A stretch of 64,000 nucleotides of DNA from Streptomyces cellostaticus (GCF_001513965.1 NZ_KQ948016.1:709266-773265); one strand, 5' to 3'. Shown: positions 18,690 to 27,385, counted from the stretch's first letter. Translations and numbers: made by a program. Notes: a model not told the origin generated them from the sequence alone.

Positions 18690-19976
18690 TCACTTGACCA
18701 CAGTGGACCATTCGGGCGATTGCGCCGGATCGAGACCGCGCAGCGCCTGAAGGGTCGCGGGCTTCTGCGCGTCGAGCCAGTCGGCCAGTTCCTTGAAGGA
18801 GACGCACTTGACGCCCTTCTTGGTACAGACGTTTTTGACGACCTGGTCGATGGCCTTCATATAGATGCCGCCGTTCCAGTCCTCGAAGTGGTTGCCGATG
18901 AACAGCGGCGCCCGGCTGCCGTAGTAGACACGGTTGAAGCCGGCCATGTACGAGGCGACGGTCTGCTGTTCCCACTTGGGGTATTCGGCCGGATCGCCCT
19001 TGGTCTCACCTTCGGACTGGTTGTAGAGGAAATTGAAGTCCATGGAAAGCCCTTGGTACTTGCCATCCTCGTACGGGAGCATCTGGAGCGGGAAGTCCCA
19101 TATGCCGTTCTTCTTTGCCGGCCATATCTGGAAGTCGCCCGGTGAACTGGCGTCGTAGCGCCAGCCGTAGCCCTTGATCGCTTTCAGCAGGTTCTCCTGG
19201 CCCTCCAGGCAGGGCGCGCGGCCGCCGGTGACCGCTTTCTTGAAGTCGAAGGGCAGTGCCGGAATGTCCTTGAAGCCGGTGTTGGTCTTCCAGTGCTCCA
19301 CGAAGTCGTAGAACTGGTCGATCTCGCTCTTCCACTCCTCGACGCTCCAGTCGCCGCCGCCCTTCTTGCCGCAGAAGTGGCCGTTGAAGTGGGTGCCGAT
19401 CTCGTTGCCCTGGCCGTAGGCCTCGCCGAGCTGCTCCAGGGTGGTGCGTATGTGGTCGTCGGTGGCGTAGTCGATCGCGGCGTCGCCCGCGGAGTGCTGC
19501 GGGCCGTGGTAGAGGGCCTTCTTGCTCTTGGGCAGCAGGTAGATGCCGGTGAGGAAGAAGGTCATGTGGGCGTCGTACTGCTTGGCCAGTTCCCGGTAGT
19601 GCGAGAAGAGGTGGTCGCTGCCCTCCAGCCCGCCGTCCCAGGAGAAGACGACGAACTGGGGCGGCTTCTCACCGGGCTTGAGCGGCTCGGCCTTCAGCTG
19701 CCCTTTCTGGGGTCCGGTGTAGGAGGTGGAGCCGTCGCCGAGGACCTTCGTCCTGCCGTCCCATGCGGGTTCCGTACCGCCCTTCGGCGCAGCGGTCCTC
19801 GGGCTGTCCTTGGCGGATGCGGTGGGCGCGGTGCTGTCCCGGTGGTTCAGCACCAGGAAGCCCGCGACCGCCGAGGAGACGGCGAGGAGAGCAGCGAGGG
19901 TCCGCATCCCTGGGCGGACGGGACGGCGGCGGGCTTTGGCCCGGCGGCGACGGCCGGTCGTCGGCTTGCTGTTCAT
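18690..19976 (-). CDS. Secreted/membrane-anchored polysaccharide-deacetylase-like protein
   Basis: 428 residues. A very basic N-terminus (RRRRAKARRRP) precedes a membrane anchor (MRTLAALLAVSSAVAGFLVLN). The catalytic domain follows from about residue 105: QFVVFSWDGGLEGSDHLFSHYRELAKQYDAHMTFFLTGIYLL, with the aspartates of the NodB motif 1 region, and GNEIGTHFNGHFCGKKGGGDW, matching the HxxxH zinc motif. Carbohydrate-esterase-4 relatives remove acetyl groups from peptidoglycan or chitin. The D-D pair of motif 1 is not canonical, so activity is uncertain. It lies between an amidase and a penicillin-binding protein on the same strand, suggesting wall remodelling. Confidence 0.8.
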   Translation of the reverse strand: MNSKPTTGRRRRAKARRRPVRPGMRTLAALLAVSSAVAGFLVLNHRDSTAPTASAKDSPRTAAPKGGTEPAWDGRTKVLGDGSTSYTGPQKGQLKAEPLKPGEKPPQFVVFSWDGGLEGSDHLFSHYRELAKQYDAHMTFFLTGIYLLPKSKKALYHGPQHSAGDAAIDYATDDHIRTTLEQLGEAYGQGNEIGTHFNGHFCGKKGGGDWSVEEWKSEIDQFYDFVEHWKTNTGFKDIPALPFDFKKAVTGGRAPCLEGQENLLKAIKGYGWRYDASSPGDFQIWPAKKNGIWDFPLQMLPYEDGKYQGLSMDFNFLYNQSEGETKGDPAEYPKWEQQTVASYMAGFNRVYYGSRAPLFIGNHFEDWNGGIYMKAIDQVVKNVCTKKGVKCVSFKELADWLDAQKPATLQALRGLDPAQSPEWSTVVK

Positions 19977-20035
19977 GCGGGGCTCATTCTGCGAGGGAAG
20001 GTGGGAAGTCGATGCGGTACCCGGGGCCCCGGGGA

Positions 20036-22255
20036 TCAGCCGAGGCCCATGGCATGGGCCCAAATGCCGTACGGGACATCATCGGCAGAGGTGCCCGCGA
20101 GGCCCTTGAGCGGCAGCGGTTCGAGACTCTTCGTCAGATCCATGCGGTAGACGACGACGGCGGTCGACACGGATTCGGCCGTGCCGGCGTACCAGGCGGC
20201 GGTGTCGTCCCCGGTGGTGCCCGCCTTGCCTGCCGCGGACCCGGCGGCGGGGTGGGCGGTGCGCAGGGAGTCCGTGAGCGCCTGGGAGACGTCCTCGGCC
20301 ACCCGGGTGCCGACCGCCCGGCGCGGGACGGGGGTGCCCAGGGGGACCGTCCGGCCGTTGCGGGTGATACGACGCACCGAGTACGGCTCGGTGTGCATGC
20401 CGGAGGCGGCGAACGTGGCGTACCCGCTCGCCATCCGGATCGCGCTGGGCGTGGAGCTGCCCTGGGACAGGGCGGGCACCTGCGGACCCATGCTGGAGGA
20501 GAGCAGGCCCGCCGCCACCGCGGTCCTGCGCACGTTGTCCAGACCCGTGTCCATGCCGAGCTGCATGAACGGCGTGTTCACCGACTGCGCGAGGGCCTTG
20601 GCCAGAGTGATCCGCCCGTAGGACTTCCCGCCATCGTTGTGCGCCGCGACCTTCCTGCCGCTGCGGTCCCAGTAGGGGCCCTCGGGCGTGGTGACGGCGA
20701 CGCCGTCGTCACCGTCGTACACCGTCTCGGGCGTGACGGGCGTCGCGGGTCCGCTGCGTGTCTTGCGGACCCCGTACTCCAGGCCGGCGGCGTAGTCGAA
20801 CGGCAGGAACGCCGAGCCGGCCTGGACGGTGGCCGCGTTGGACTCGTTGTAGCCCTGTTTACGGTGGTCGGGGCCGCCGTAGACGGCGAGGATCCGGCCG
20901 TCGGTGGCGACCGAGGCGGCACCGTAGTGGGCGGTCTTCGCCGCACCGGGGCGGTCCCGGCCGGCCTGCCGGCGGGCCTTGGTCACGGCGTCGGTCAGCG
21001 CGGTCTCCCGCCCCCGGTCGAAGGTCGTGTAGATCTGGTAGCCGCCGAGGTCGAAGTCCCGGTCGGAGATGTGGGCGGCCTTCTTGGCGTACTGCTGGGC
21101 CAGCTCCACCAGGTAGTCGCTCTGCTTGCCGGTGTCGTAGACGCGGCCCGACTTGAGCGGCTCGGGGAACGTCCTGTACTTGGCCCGCTGGGACGGTGAC
21201 AGTTTGCCGATGTCGACCATCCGGTCCAGGATCCAGGACCAGCGCTCGACCGCCCGCTGGTGGTTGGCCTTGCTGAGGGTGGGGTCGTAGAGCGCGGCGC
21301 CCTTGAGCATGGAGGCGAGCACGGCGGCCTCGCCCGCGTTGAGCTTGGTGACGTCCTTGCCGTAGTAGGCCTGGGAGGCGCGCTGGATGCCGTAGGTGCC
21401 GCGGCCGAACCAGCTGGTGTTGAGGTAGCCCTCCAGGATCTCGTCCTTGCTCATCTTGTTGTCGAGCTTGAGGGAGATCATCGCCTCGGTGAACTTACGG
21501 CTGAGGGTCTGGTTCTGGCTCAGGTAGACGTTCTTGACGTACTGCTGGGTGATGGTGGAACCCCCCTCGGTGTCCCCCTCTCCGACGGTCCGCCACAGGG
21601 CGCGGCTGATGCCTTTGACGGATATGCCGGGATCGGAGTAGAAGCTCGCGTTCTCCGCCGCGAGCACCGCCCAGCGGACCTGCTCGGGTATGTCCTTGAG
21701 GGGCATGTCCTGGCGCTGCACCCAGCCGGTACGGGCCATCGGCGTCCCGTCGGACCAGAAGTAGACGTTGTCCTGCTGGGTGGCGAAGGAGTTGAGGTCC
21801 TTCGGTATGTCCGTCATCTCGTAGGCGATGAACAGGGACAGGCTGATCACGAAGAAGCCCGACAGCACGGCGCCGGCCCACTGGCGCCAGGAGGGCATCC
21901 AGCGGCGCCAGCCGGTGCGGCCGGGGCGCGGGTACAGCGGCCTGAGGCGGCGGGCGTACGGGGCGAGCGGCGCGAGCCGGGGGCCTGCGGCGGCACGCAG
22001 CCGGGCGAGGGCGGACGTGGCGACGGCGGTGACGCGGGCGACAGCCGGCGGGCGGGCGCTGCGCCGCCGCTGGGCGCGGCCGCCGGCGGCGGCAGGCTCC
22101 GGCGGCGGGGGCACGCGCAGTTGCATGGTGACGTCCGCGCGCAGGGCGTCGACCTTCAGATGCAGGGTGGCGTCCGTCTCCGGCGGCTGCCACTCCTCGG
22201 GCTCGGCGTCGTCGTCGTCCTCACGGCCGTCTGAGCGCTGCCATGCGTCGGTCAA
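20036..22255 (-). CDS. Class A penicillin-binding protein with altered transpeptidase motif
   Basis: 739 residues from TTG 22255 (GGGGAG 9 bases upstream). A disordered cytoplasmic N-terminus precedes the membrane helix at residues about 127-146. The GT51 glycosyltransferase domain (about 165-345) has all motifs: LAAENASFYSDPG with the catalytic Glu201, GGSTITQQYVKN, RKFTEAMISLKLD and EILEGYLN. The transpeptidase domain (about 440-710) has SVN at 558-560 and KAGT at 677-680. However, the SxxK tetrad reads Ser481-Ala-Phe-Leu484, so the essential lysine is a leucine. Glycan polymerisation looks intact; cross-linking or beta-lactam acylation may be lost. Confidence 0.92.
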   Translation of the reverse strand: MTDAWQRSDGREDDDDAEPEEWQPPETDATLHLKVDALRADVTMQLRVPPPPEPAAAGGRAQRRRSARPPAVARVTAVATSALARLRAAAGPRLAPLAPYARRLRPLYPRPGRTGWRRWMPSWRQWAGAVLSGFFVISLSLFIAYEMTDIPKDLNSFATQQDNVYFWSDGTPMARTGWVQRQDMPLKDIPEQVRWAVLAAENASFYSDPGISVKGISRALWRTVGEGDTEGGSTITQQYVKNVYLSQNQTLSRKFTEAMISLKLDNKMSKDEILEGYLNTSWFGRGTYGIQRASQAYYGKDVTKLNAGEAAVLASMLKGAALYDPTLSKANHQRAVERWSWILDRMVDIGKLSPSQRAKYRTFPEPLKSGRVYDTGKQSDYLVELAQQYAKKAAHISDRDFDLGGYQIYTTFDRGRETALTDAVTKARRQAGRDRPGAAKTAHYGAASVATDGRILAVYGGPDHRKQGYNESNAATVQAGSAFLPFDYAAGLEYGVRKTRSGPATPVTPETVYDGDDGVAVTTPEGPYWDRSGRKVAAHNDGGKSYGRITLAKALAQSVNTPFMQLGMDTGLDNVRRTAVAAGLLSSSMGPQVPALSQGSSTPSAIRMASGYATFAASGMHTEPYSVRRITRNGRTVPLGTPVPRRAVGTRVAEDVSQALTDSLRTAHPAAGSAAGKAGTTGDDTAAWYAGTAESVSTAVVVYRMDLTKSLEPLPLKGLAGTSADDVPYGIWAHAMGLG

Positions 22256-22494
22256 GGCTGCGTCTCCCCTCGCAGTGGTGCTTGCGCGCGCGGTCGGACT
22301 CAGCAGGTGGACACGGCCGCGGCGGTGGTCGCGGCGCGGTGAACCCCCCTCTTCCCCCCGGTCTTGCGGCTCCTCGCGGCTCAGCAAAGCTATCAGCGAT
22401 CTTTTCAATATCTCCGCACAAGTATCGAGTAGAAGCGAACACTCACGAAATTTTGAGGTGCTGTGAGTAGCGCCACTCCGGTTAGCCTGTGCAC

Positions 22495-22713
22495 ATGCCT
22501 CGTTACGAGTACCGCTGCCGTACCTGCGGCGACACCTTCGAACTGAGCCGCCCCATGGCGGAGTCCGCCGCCCCCGCCGCCTGCCCCGCGGGCCACGACG
22601 ACACGGTCAAGCTGCTGTCGACGGTGGCCGTGGGCGGCTCGGCGTCCGCACCGGCCGCGCCCCGGGCGGGCGGCGGCGGTGGCGGGTGCTGCGGCGGGGG
22701 TTGCTGCGGGTAG
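22495..22713 (+). CDS. FmdB family zinc-ribbon protein
   Basis: 72 residues. MPRYEYRCRTCGDTFELSRPMAES is the FmdB/CxxC_CxxC_SSSS signature. The first CxxC is followed by a partner half formed by ACPAGHDD, with one Cys and one His rather than CxxC. The tail is an unusual Gly-rich run ending GCCGGGCCG, with four more cysteines. FmdB-type ribbons are putative regulatory or metal-binding proteins. Divergent from the PBP gene across 239 bases (22256-22494) that contain an A/T-rich promoter zone near 22390-22460 and no other gene. Confidence 0.86.
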   Translation: MPRYEYRCRTCGDTFELSRPMAESAAPAACPAGHDDTVKLLSTVAVGGSASAPAAPRAGGGGGGCCGGGCCG

Positions 22714-22760
22714 CTCCGCTGGTTGTGCCGCGGTGTGTCGTCGTTCGGGTGCGGCGCCGT

Positions 22761-22797
22761 GGTGGCTGGTCGCGCCGTTCCCCACGCCCCTAGGGGG
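22761..22797. repeat. Dispersed Streptomyces intergenic repeat, copy 1
   Basis: Reads TGGCTGGTCGCGCCGTTCCC then CACGCCCCTAGGGGG. On the opposite strand this matches the copies at 25315-25350 and 36879-36915 (core GGGGCGCGGGGAACTGCGCG). This is a very common small element between Streptomyces genes. Here it overlaps the stop codon of the HAD gene. Confidence 0.75.
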
Positions 22798-23605
22798 TCG
22801 GCGTGCGGCTCGCTTTCAAGAACTCCCTGAGGATTCGCTCCCCCGCCAGGACGCCGCGCTCCGGTAGCGCGCTGATCTGCGGTGCACTCCAGCCGGCGTC
22901 GGCCAGCTCGCCGTGGCCCGGGCGCCAGCCCCGGTCGGCGGCCAGCAGCAGGTCGGCGTCGAGCAGGGAGTCCCCGGCGGCCAGGGTGAGCTCGGCGCCG
23001 GTGCGGCGGGCGACCTCGCGCACGGCCGCGCTCTTGGTGAGCGGCTCGGGGACGGCGTAGATCTTGCGGCCCTGGAGCGAGACCGTCCAGCCCCGGTTCT
23101 CCGCCCACACCGCAAGCTCCTTCACCCAGTCCTCGGGCAGCAGCTCGCGTTCGACGACCAGATAGGCGAAGAGGTCCTCGGCGACCCGGTGCTTGCGCAC
23201 CCAGACGGGGTCGGCGGTCCTCATCAGGTGCTCGCGGATCTCCTCCAGCGGCGCGCACTCGTCGGCGAGCCGCGCCAGCACCGCGGCGTGCCAGTCCTGG
23301 TCCGTGACGCCGTCGACCAGCAGATGCCCGCCGTTGGCGCAGATCGCGTACGCCGGCTGGGGGCCGGGCAGGTTGATCCGCTGGTACTGCTTGCGGGTGC
23401 GGGTCGTGGTCGGTACGAAGACGGCCGTGTCGCCCACGTCGGTCAGCAGCTGGGCCGCGGTCTCCGTCATGTAGGACAGCGGCCTGCTCTCGTGCACCTC
23501 GACGCACAGCAGCCGGGGCGCTCGCGCGTCCGGCATCGTCAGCGCCAGGGCCGCCGAGGAGTAGATCAGCGTACGGTCGAGGTCGCTCGCCACCAGCACC
23601 GGCAT
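22790..23605 (-). CDS. HAD-superfamily hydrolase of the Ter-associated module
   Basis: 271 residues. Motif I is VLVASDLDRTLIYSSAALAL (D-L-D-R-T), motif II is FVPTTTRTRKQYQRINLPG, motif III is the lysine in EPLTKSAAVREV, and motif IV is LTLAAGDSLLDADLLLAAD. The cap follows motif II, as in Cof/MPGP-type class IIB phosphatases. The gene starts inside the stop codon of the upstream fusion gene (TGATG), so it is translationally coupled. In the Ter module this HAD probably dephosphorylates a ribose-phosphate-linked product of the phosphoribosyltransferases (inference from gene context described for Ter systems). Confidence 0.88.
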   Translation of the reverse strand: MPVLVASDLDRTLIYSSAALALTMPDARAPRLLCVEVHESRPLSYMTETAAQLLTDVGDTAVFVPTTTRTRKQYQRINLPGPQPAYAICANGGHLLVDGVTDQDWHAAVLARLADECAPLEEIREHLMRTADPVWVRKHRVAEDLFAYLVVERELLPEDWVKELAVWAENRGWTVSLQGRKIYAVPEPLTKSAAVREVARRTGAELTLAAGDSLLDADLLLAADRGWRPGHGELADAGWSAPQISALPERGVLAGERILREFLKASRTPTP

Positions 23606-26088
23606 CAGACGTTCACCGCCCGGCCGTCGGCGCCCGTGGCGCCCCGCGTGTACTTGGGGTGGATCAACCCCACGCAGGTGTACGGCAGCTCGCCGACCTC
23701 CTCCACCGGAACCCCTCTCTGCTCGGCGAGCAGACGCACATGGTCGAGGTCGGCACCCGCGCCGGACCTGGCGAGGATCTTCCACGGCACCCGGCGCAGC
23801 AGCACCCGGGTGGTCTCGCCGACGCCCGGCTTGACCAGGTTCACGTCGTGGATGCCGTACTCCTCGCTGATCCGCTCGACCGCCTGCCAGCCCACCCAGG
23901 TCGGGGTGCGGTCCTCGGCCATCAGTTCCTTGGCCGCCATGTCGACGGTGTCGGCGACCTCCGGGAAGCGGGCACCGACGGCGTCGAGGAAGGCCACGGA
24001 GACATCGACGCCGGCGAGTTCGCGGTAGAACTTCGCGCCGTGGAAGTCGTGCGGGCCGACCAGGTCCGCGCGCAGGACCGTGCGCGAAATCAGGCCGGAA
24101 ACCGTCGAGTTGAGGCAGGCGGACGGTATGAGGAAGTCCTCGCGGGTGCCGTAGGTGCGCACGCAGGAGCCCGGGTCGGCGAGTACGGCGATCTCCGGGT
24201 CGAAGCCGGTGATGCCCTCCTTCTCCTCGAACTCCTCGATGGCCTGGGCGAGTTCCCGGGTGATCGCGCCCTTGCCGGTCCAGCCGTCGACGAAGACGAC
24301 GTCCCGGGGGTCGTGGCGGTCGGCGAGCCAGCGCAGCGCGTTGGCGTCGATGCCGCGGCCGCGGACGATCGAGACGGCGTAGTGCGGCAGGTCGAGTCCG
24401 TGCCGGAACCGGGCCCAGCGGCGCATGAGCACGCCGACCGGGGTGCCCGCGCGGGCCAGGGAGACCAGTACCGGGCGGGGCGACCGCTCGGCGATGACGG
24501 TCTCGGTCACGACACCGACCGCCTGGGCGATCCGGGCGGCCGAGGCGTCCAGGGCCGTGTGGAACAGCTCCTGGTACTGCTCGCTGGGCTGGTACTCCAC
24601 CGGCAGCGACTCGGCGTAGTGCGCCCCGCCGCTCTGGATGGCCTCCTCCCGCTCCTCGGTCGGCGCCTCCAGCGTCACGTCCGAGAGGTCCTGGAGCAGC
24701 CAGCCGACCTCCTCGGGCGCGTACGAGGAGAAGGCGGGGCCGCGGAGGGGCTCGGGCAGCATGGCCGGCCTTTCGGGAGAGGAGAGGGGCCCGGGGACGT
24801 ACGAGGGGACGACCGCGAGCAGGACGTGCGGGGTGTGGGCGGCGAGGCGGGCCGGCAGGCCGCCCGGGGCATGCAGTGCGGGGGTGTCGGCAACCGAGTC
24901 GACCACGGCGACGACGGCGTCGAAGCCGCTGCCTGCGACGTTGTAGGCGTAGCGCTCGCCGGGGCCGTCGGCCGGGTCGTCGTGGGCGGGGAAGACCAGG
25001 CGGGTGCGTATCGCGTAGCCGGGGTCGTCGACCGCGAGGACGGGCGAGCGGGTGGTGGTGGAGTAGCGCACCTCGGCAGCCACGAGCTGCTCCAGCTCGC
25101 AGGCCAGGCGCAGCGGCGCGTACATCAGCTCCTCGAAGCCCAGGACGAGGACGCGTCCGGCACCGGTGGGCAGGGCGTCCGCTATGCGGGCGGCCATCTC
25201 GGGGAGCGCGGCCTCCAGGCGGGCCCGATGGGCAGGCGTGAAGCCGTGCCGACCGCCATCGGGGAGCCCATGGGGCCAGCGCAGGTCCACGCGGACAACT
25301 TGCCCCGACTGGTGCGCCCCCAAAGGGGCGCGGGGAACTGCGCGACCAGGCACATGGGACCCGCAGCCGAACTCATACCGCGCAACCAGCTCCTGCCCCT
25401 TCTCCAGCACGCCCTCCGGCAGCCGTACCGTCCCACAAGCCGCGGCGATGAGTTCCACCCGCGCGCCGATCTCGTCGGCGAACCGTTCCATCCGCGCGAT
25501 GTCATCGGCGGAGCGCATATCGACCAGGGCCACCACCACATACCGCCGTCGCGGATACCGTTCGTGCAGGTCACGGATGGTGTTGAGGACCGTGTTGCCG
25601 GTGGAGAACTCATCGTCCACCAGCACCAGCGGGCCGTGGCCGGACAGCAGCTCCCGATCCTCGGGAAGCAGCAGATGAGACGTGGCATGGGAGTGCGACT
25701 CCTCGAAGCCGCCCGCCCGGGCGACCCCGGCCACCGGGCGGCGCGTGGAGTGCAGGTACGGGGCGAGGCCCAGGCCGTCGGCCACCGAGTGGCCGAGGCC
25801 GGTGGCGGTCTCCGCATAGCCGAGGACGACGGCCCGGGCCGCCTCCGGTTCGCCGAGCAGCTCGCGGACCCGACGGCCCAGACGGAATCCATGGCCGTAG
25901 ACCACGGACGGCGACTGCGGCACGTGCTTGCCGAGCACGTTCGAGACCAGCAGATGGGCCCGCTTGGGGTTGCGGCGCAGCGCGAGCCCCAGCAGGGCCG
26001 GCAGCCCGTCGTCGCCCTCCAGTTCGACCCCGAGCCGCTCGGCGACCCAGCTGCCGGACCAGACCCCGTCGTTCACTGCGTTCTTCAT
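23605..26088 (-). CDS. PRTase_2-TRSP-PRTase_3-PELOTA fusion protein of the Ter module
   Basis: 827 residues. Residues about 20-240 form a phosphoribosyltransferase with PRPP loop LVLVDDEFSTGNT (154-166). Residues about 265-440 are a TRSP domain (RHGFTPAHR, VLVLGFEELMYAPLRLA). Residues about 445-700 form a second, PRTase_3-type transferase, also called StiP (SGGAHYAESLPVEYQPSEQY, VVFVDGWTGKGAI at 597-609). The C-terminal about 70 residues are a PELOTA-type RNA-binding domain (WKILARSGAGADLDHVRLLAEQRGVPVEEV). These are usually separate genes; here one uninterrupted frame joins them. Residues about 247-260 (PGRAVPRAPLGAHQ) are encoded by a dispersed DNA repeat. ATG 26088 has AAGGA. The likely product is a nucleoside-like metabolite used in stress signalling (family inference). 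Confidence 0.88.
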   Translation of the reverse strand: MKNAVNDGVWSGSWVAERLGVELEGDDGLPALLGLALRRNPKRAHLLVSNVLGKHVPQSPSVVYGHGFRLGRRVRELLGEPEAARAVVLGYAETATGLGHSVADGLGLAPYLHSTRRPVAGVARAGGFEESHSHATSHLLLPEDRELLSGHGPLVLVDDEFSTGNTVLNTIRDLHERYPRRRYVVVALVDMRSADDIARMERFADEIGARVELIAAACGTVRLPEGVLEKGQELVARYEFGCGSHVPGRAVPRAPLGAHQSGQVVRVDLRWPHGLPDGGRHGFTPAHRARLEAALPEMAARIADALPTGAGRVLVLGFEELMYAPLRLACELEQLVAAEVRYSTTTRSPVLAVDDPGYAIRTRLVFPAHDDPADGPGERYAYNVAGSGFDAVVAVVDSVADTPALHAPGGLPARLAAHTPHVLLAVVPSYVPGPLSSPERPAMLPEPLRGPAFSSYAPEEVGWLLQDLSDVTLEAPTEEREEAIQSGGAHYAESLPVEYQPSEQYQELFHTALDASAARIAQAVGVVTETVIAERSPRPVLVSLARAGTPVGVLMRRWARFRHGLDLPHYAVSIVRGRGIDANALRWLADRHDPRDVVFVDGWTGKGAITRELAQAIEEFEEKEGITGFDPEIAVLADPGSCVRTYGTREDFLIPSACLNSTVSGLISRTVLRADLVGPHDFHGAKFYRELAGVDVSVAFLDAVGARFPEVADTVDMAAKELMAEDRTPTWVGWQAVERISEEYGIHDVNLVKPGVGETTRVLLRRVPWKILARSGAGADLDHVRLLAEQRGVPVEEVGELPYTCVGLIHPKYTRGATGADGRAVNV
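25315..25350. repeat. Dispersed Streptomyces repeat, copy 2, inside a coding region
   Basis: GCGCCCCCAAAGGGGCGCGG then GGAACTGCGCGACCAG: the same element as the intergenic copies at 22761 and 36879, including the GCGCCCC-AAA-GGGGCGC hairpin. Here it lies in frame within the linker between the PRTase_2 and TRSP domains of the fusion protein and is translated as PGRAVPRAPLGAHQ. Confidence 0.8.
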
Positions 26089-26110
26089 GCGTTCCTTGGG
26101 TTGGGAAGGG

Positions 26111-27277
26111 TCAGCCGGGTATTCCGGCGGCGAGCAGTTCCACGAAGCCGACGTCCTCGTTGGCCACGCCGAACACCTCGGCACGCAGCAGGGTCCGCTC
26201 GGCCCACGCTCGGTGCGGCTTCACTTCGTTCATCTTGTTCGTGTACGCCGACCGGAGTACACCCCCGCCGCCGCGTTCCGGCCGCAGGATGTCCTGGGCG
26301 TCGCTGAACTCCTCGTGGCTGACCACGGACAGTGCGTGCACGGGCAGGACGTGGGAGGGGTGGATGCAGGTCTTGCCGAGCAGGCCGTTGGCCTGGTCCA
26401 GGGAGATCTCCCGCAGCAGCCCGTCCATCGCGTGCTCGATGAGCTTCTCGCGCAGCTCCACGGCCTGGACCTCGAGGAAGGGGCTCTGCCGCAGCTGCGG
26501 CTTGAACATGCGCTCGGGGACTCTGAAGTACTCCCACACCGGCCCGGTCACGGTGAATCCGGTGCCGTCGGCCCGGCCCAGCATGTTGACCACGTCGGCG
26601 ATCACGGAGGCGACGATCTGCACGTCGTAGGCGGTCATGTCGGGGGCCCGGCGCAGACCGTAGGAGGAGCAGAAGTCGGTGACGCCGAGGCGCAGGGCGA
26701 GCACGCGGTCGCGGAACTTGTCGACCGCGCGGGCGATGCCCTCCAGGGTGTCCACGCGGGACTCGCGGTAGAGCAGCTCGGGCGACTCCAGGACGGGCAT
26801 GGCGAACAGCCGGCGTCCGCTGTCGGCCTCGGCCGAGGACAGGGACTCCAGGAACGGGATGCCCCGCTCCTCGGTGAACTTCGGGATGACGAAGCCGGAC
26901 AGCAGGCGCACGGAGGCGCCGAGGCGCCGTACGAGGTCGGGGATCTGCTCGGGGGCGCGCACCCGGATGAAGAGGAGCGGCAGCTCCGCCCCCGCCCGTG
27001 CGTCGAGGTCGGCGAACTGCCCGACGAGGTTCTCCTCGCCCTCCGCGACGTCCGCGTCGTCGATCGAGTCCTCCAGGCACAGCACCATCGAGACCACGCC
27101 GTTGCCCGCCTGCTTGACGATGTCGTCGGCGAGCCGCGGCCGGGTCGCCGGGCTGTACAGCGTGGCGCCCAGGGCCGCGGAGAGCAGCCGGGCCGGGGAG
27201 TCGGCGGTGAACGTGCAGGGCTCCTGATGGAAGAGGCGCTGCCGCACCTGGGGGGCGATGTGCCCGAAATGACGCAT
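26111..27277 (-). CDS. HpcH/HpaI aldolase / citrate-lyase-beta-like protein of the Ter module
   Basis: 388 residues from ATG 27277 (GAGGAGT upstream). TIM-barrel features of the CitE/HpcH family are present: LFHQEPCTFTADSPARLLSAALGATLYSPATRPRL, VVSMVLCLEDSIDDADV (metal-binding Glu/Asp), LPLLFIRVR, SGFVIPKF, LFAMPVLESPELLYR, RLGVTDFCSSYGLRR, LLGKTCIHPSHVLPVHALSVV. These enzymes cleave or form C-C bonds with acyl-CoA or keto-acid substrates. It ends 23 bases before the fusion gene, so it forms the first gene of a citE-like-fusion-HAD operon, typical of Ter-linked biosynthetic modules. Confidence 0.9.
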   Translation of the reverse strand: MRHFGHIAPQVRQRLFHQEPCTFTADSPARLLSAALGATLYSPATRPRLADDIVKQAGNGVVSMVLCLEDSIDDADVAEGEENLVGQFADLDARAGAELPLLFIRVRAPEQIPDLVRRLGASVRLLSGFVIPKFTEERGIPFLESLSSAEADSGRRLFAMPVLESPELLYRESRVDTLEGIARAVDKFRDRVLALRLGVTDFCSSYGLRRAPDMTAYDVQIVASVIADVVNMLGRADGTGFTVTGPVWEYFRVPERMFKPQLRQSPFLEVQAVELREKLIEHAMDGLLREISLDQANGLLGKTCIHPSHVLPVHALSVVSHEEFSDAQDILRPERGGGGVLRSAYTNKMNEVKPHRAWAERTLLRAEVFGVANEDVGFVELLAAGIPG

Positions 27278-27311
27278 AGCACTCCTCAGTGCGCAAGCCG
27301 AGCCTGGGATT

Positions 27312-27385
27312 CCGGTAAAGGGTGGCCGGTAATAGTACGTAGGGATCCATGTCAGGGGTTCCCATCGGGCATGAATTTCCGGTAA
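27312..27385. repeat. Three CCGGTAA repeats in the divergent Ter promoter region
   Basis: CCGGTAA occurs at 27312-27318, 27326-27332 and 27379-27385, twice as TTCCGGTAA, in the 175 bases between the citrate-lyase-like gene and the divergent terD gene. The position suggests a shared operator or promoter element, but no regulator gene of the module is adjacent. The repetition is seen; its role is unknown. Confidence 0.35.

Noticed and set aside
22761..22797. Repeat copies as insertion-sequence ends
   Set aside because: About 36 bp, no flanking target duplication visible, and no transposase anywhere in the window. They are small dispersed elements of unknown spread mechanism.
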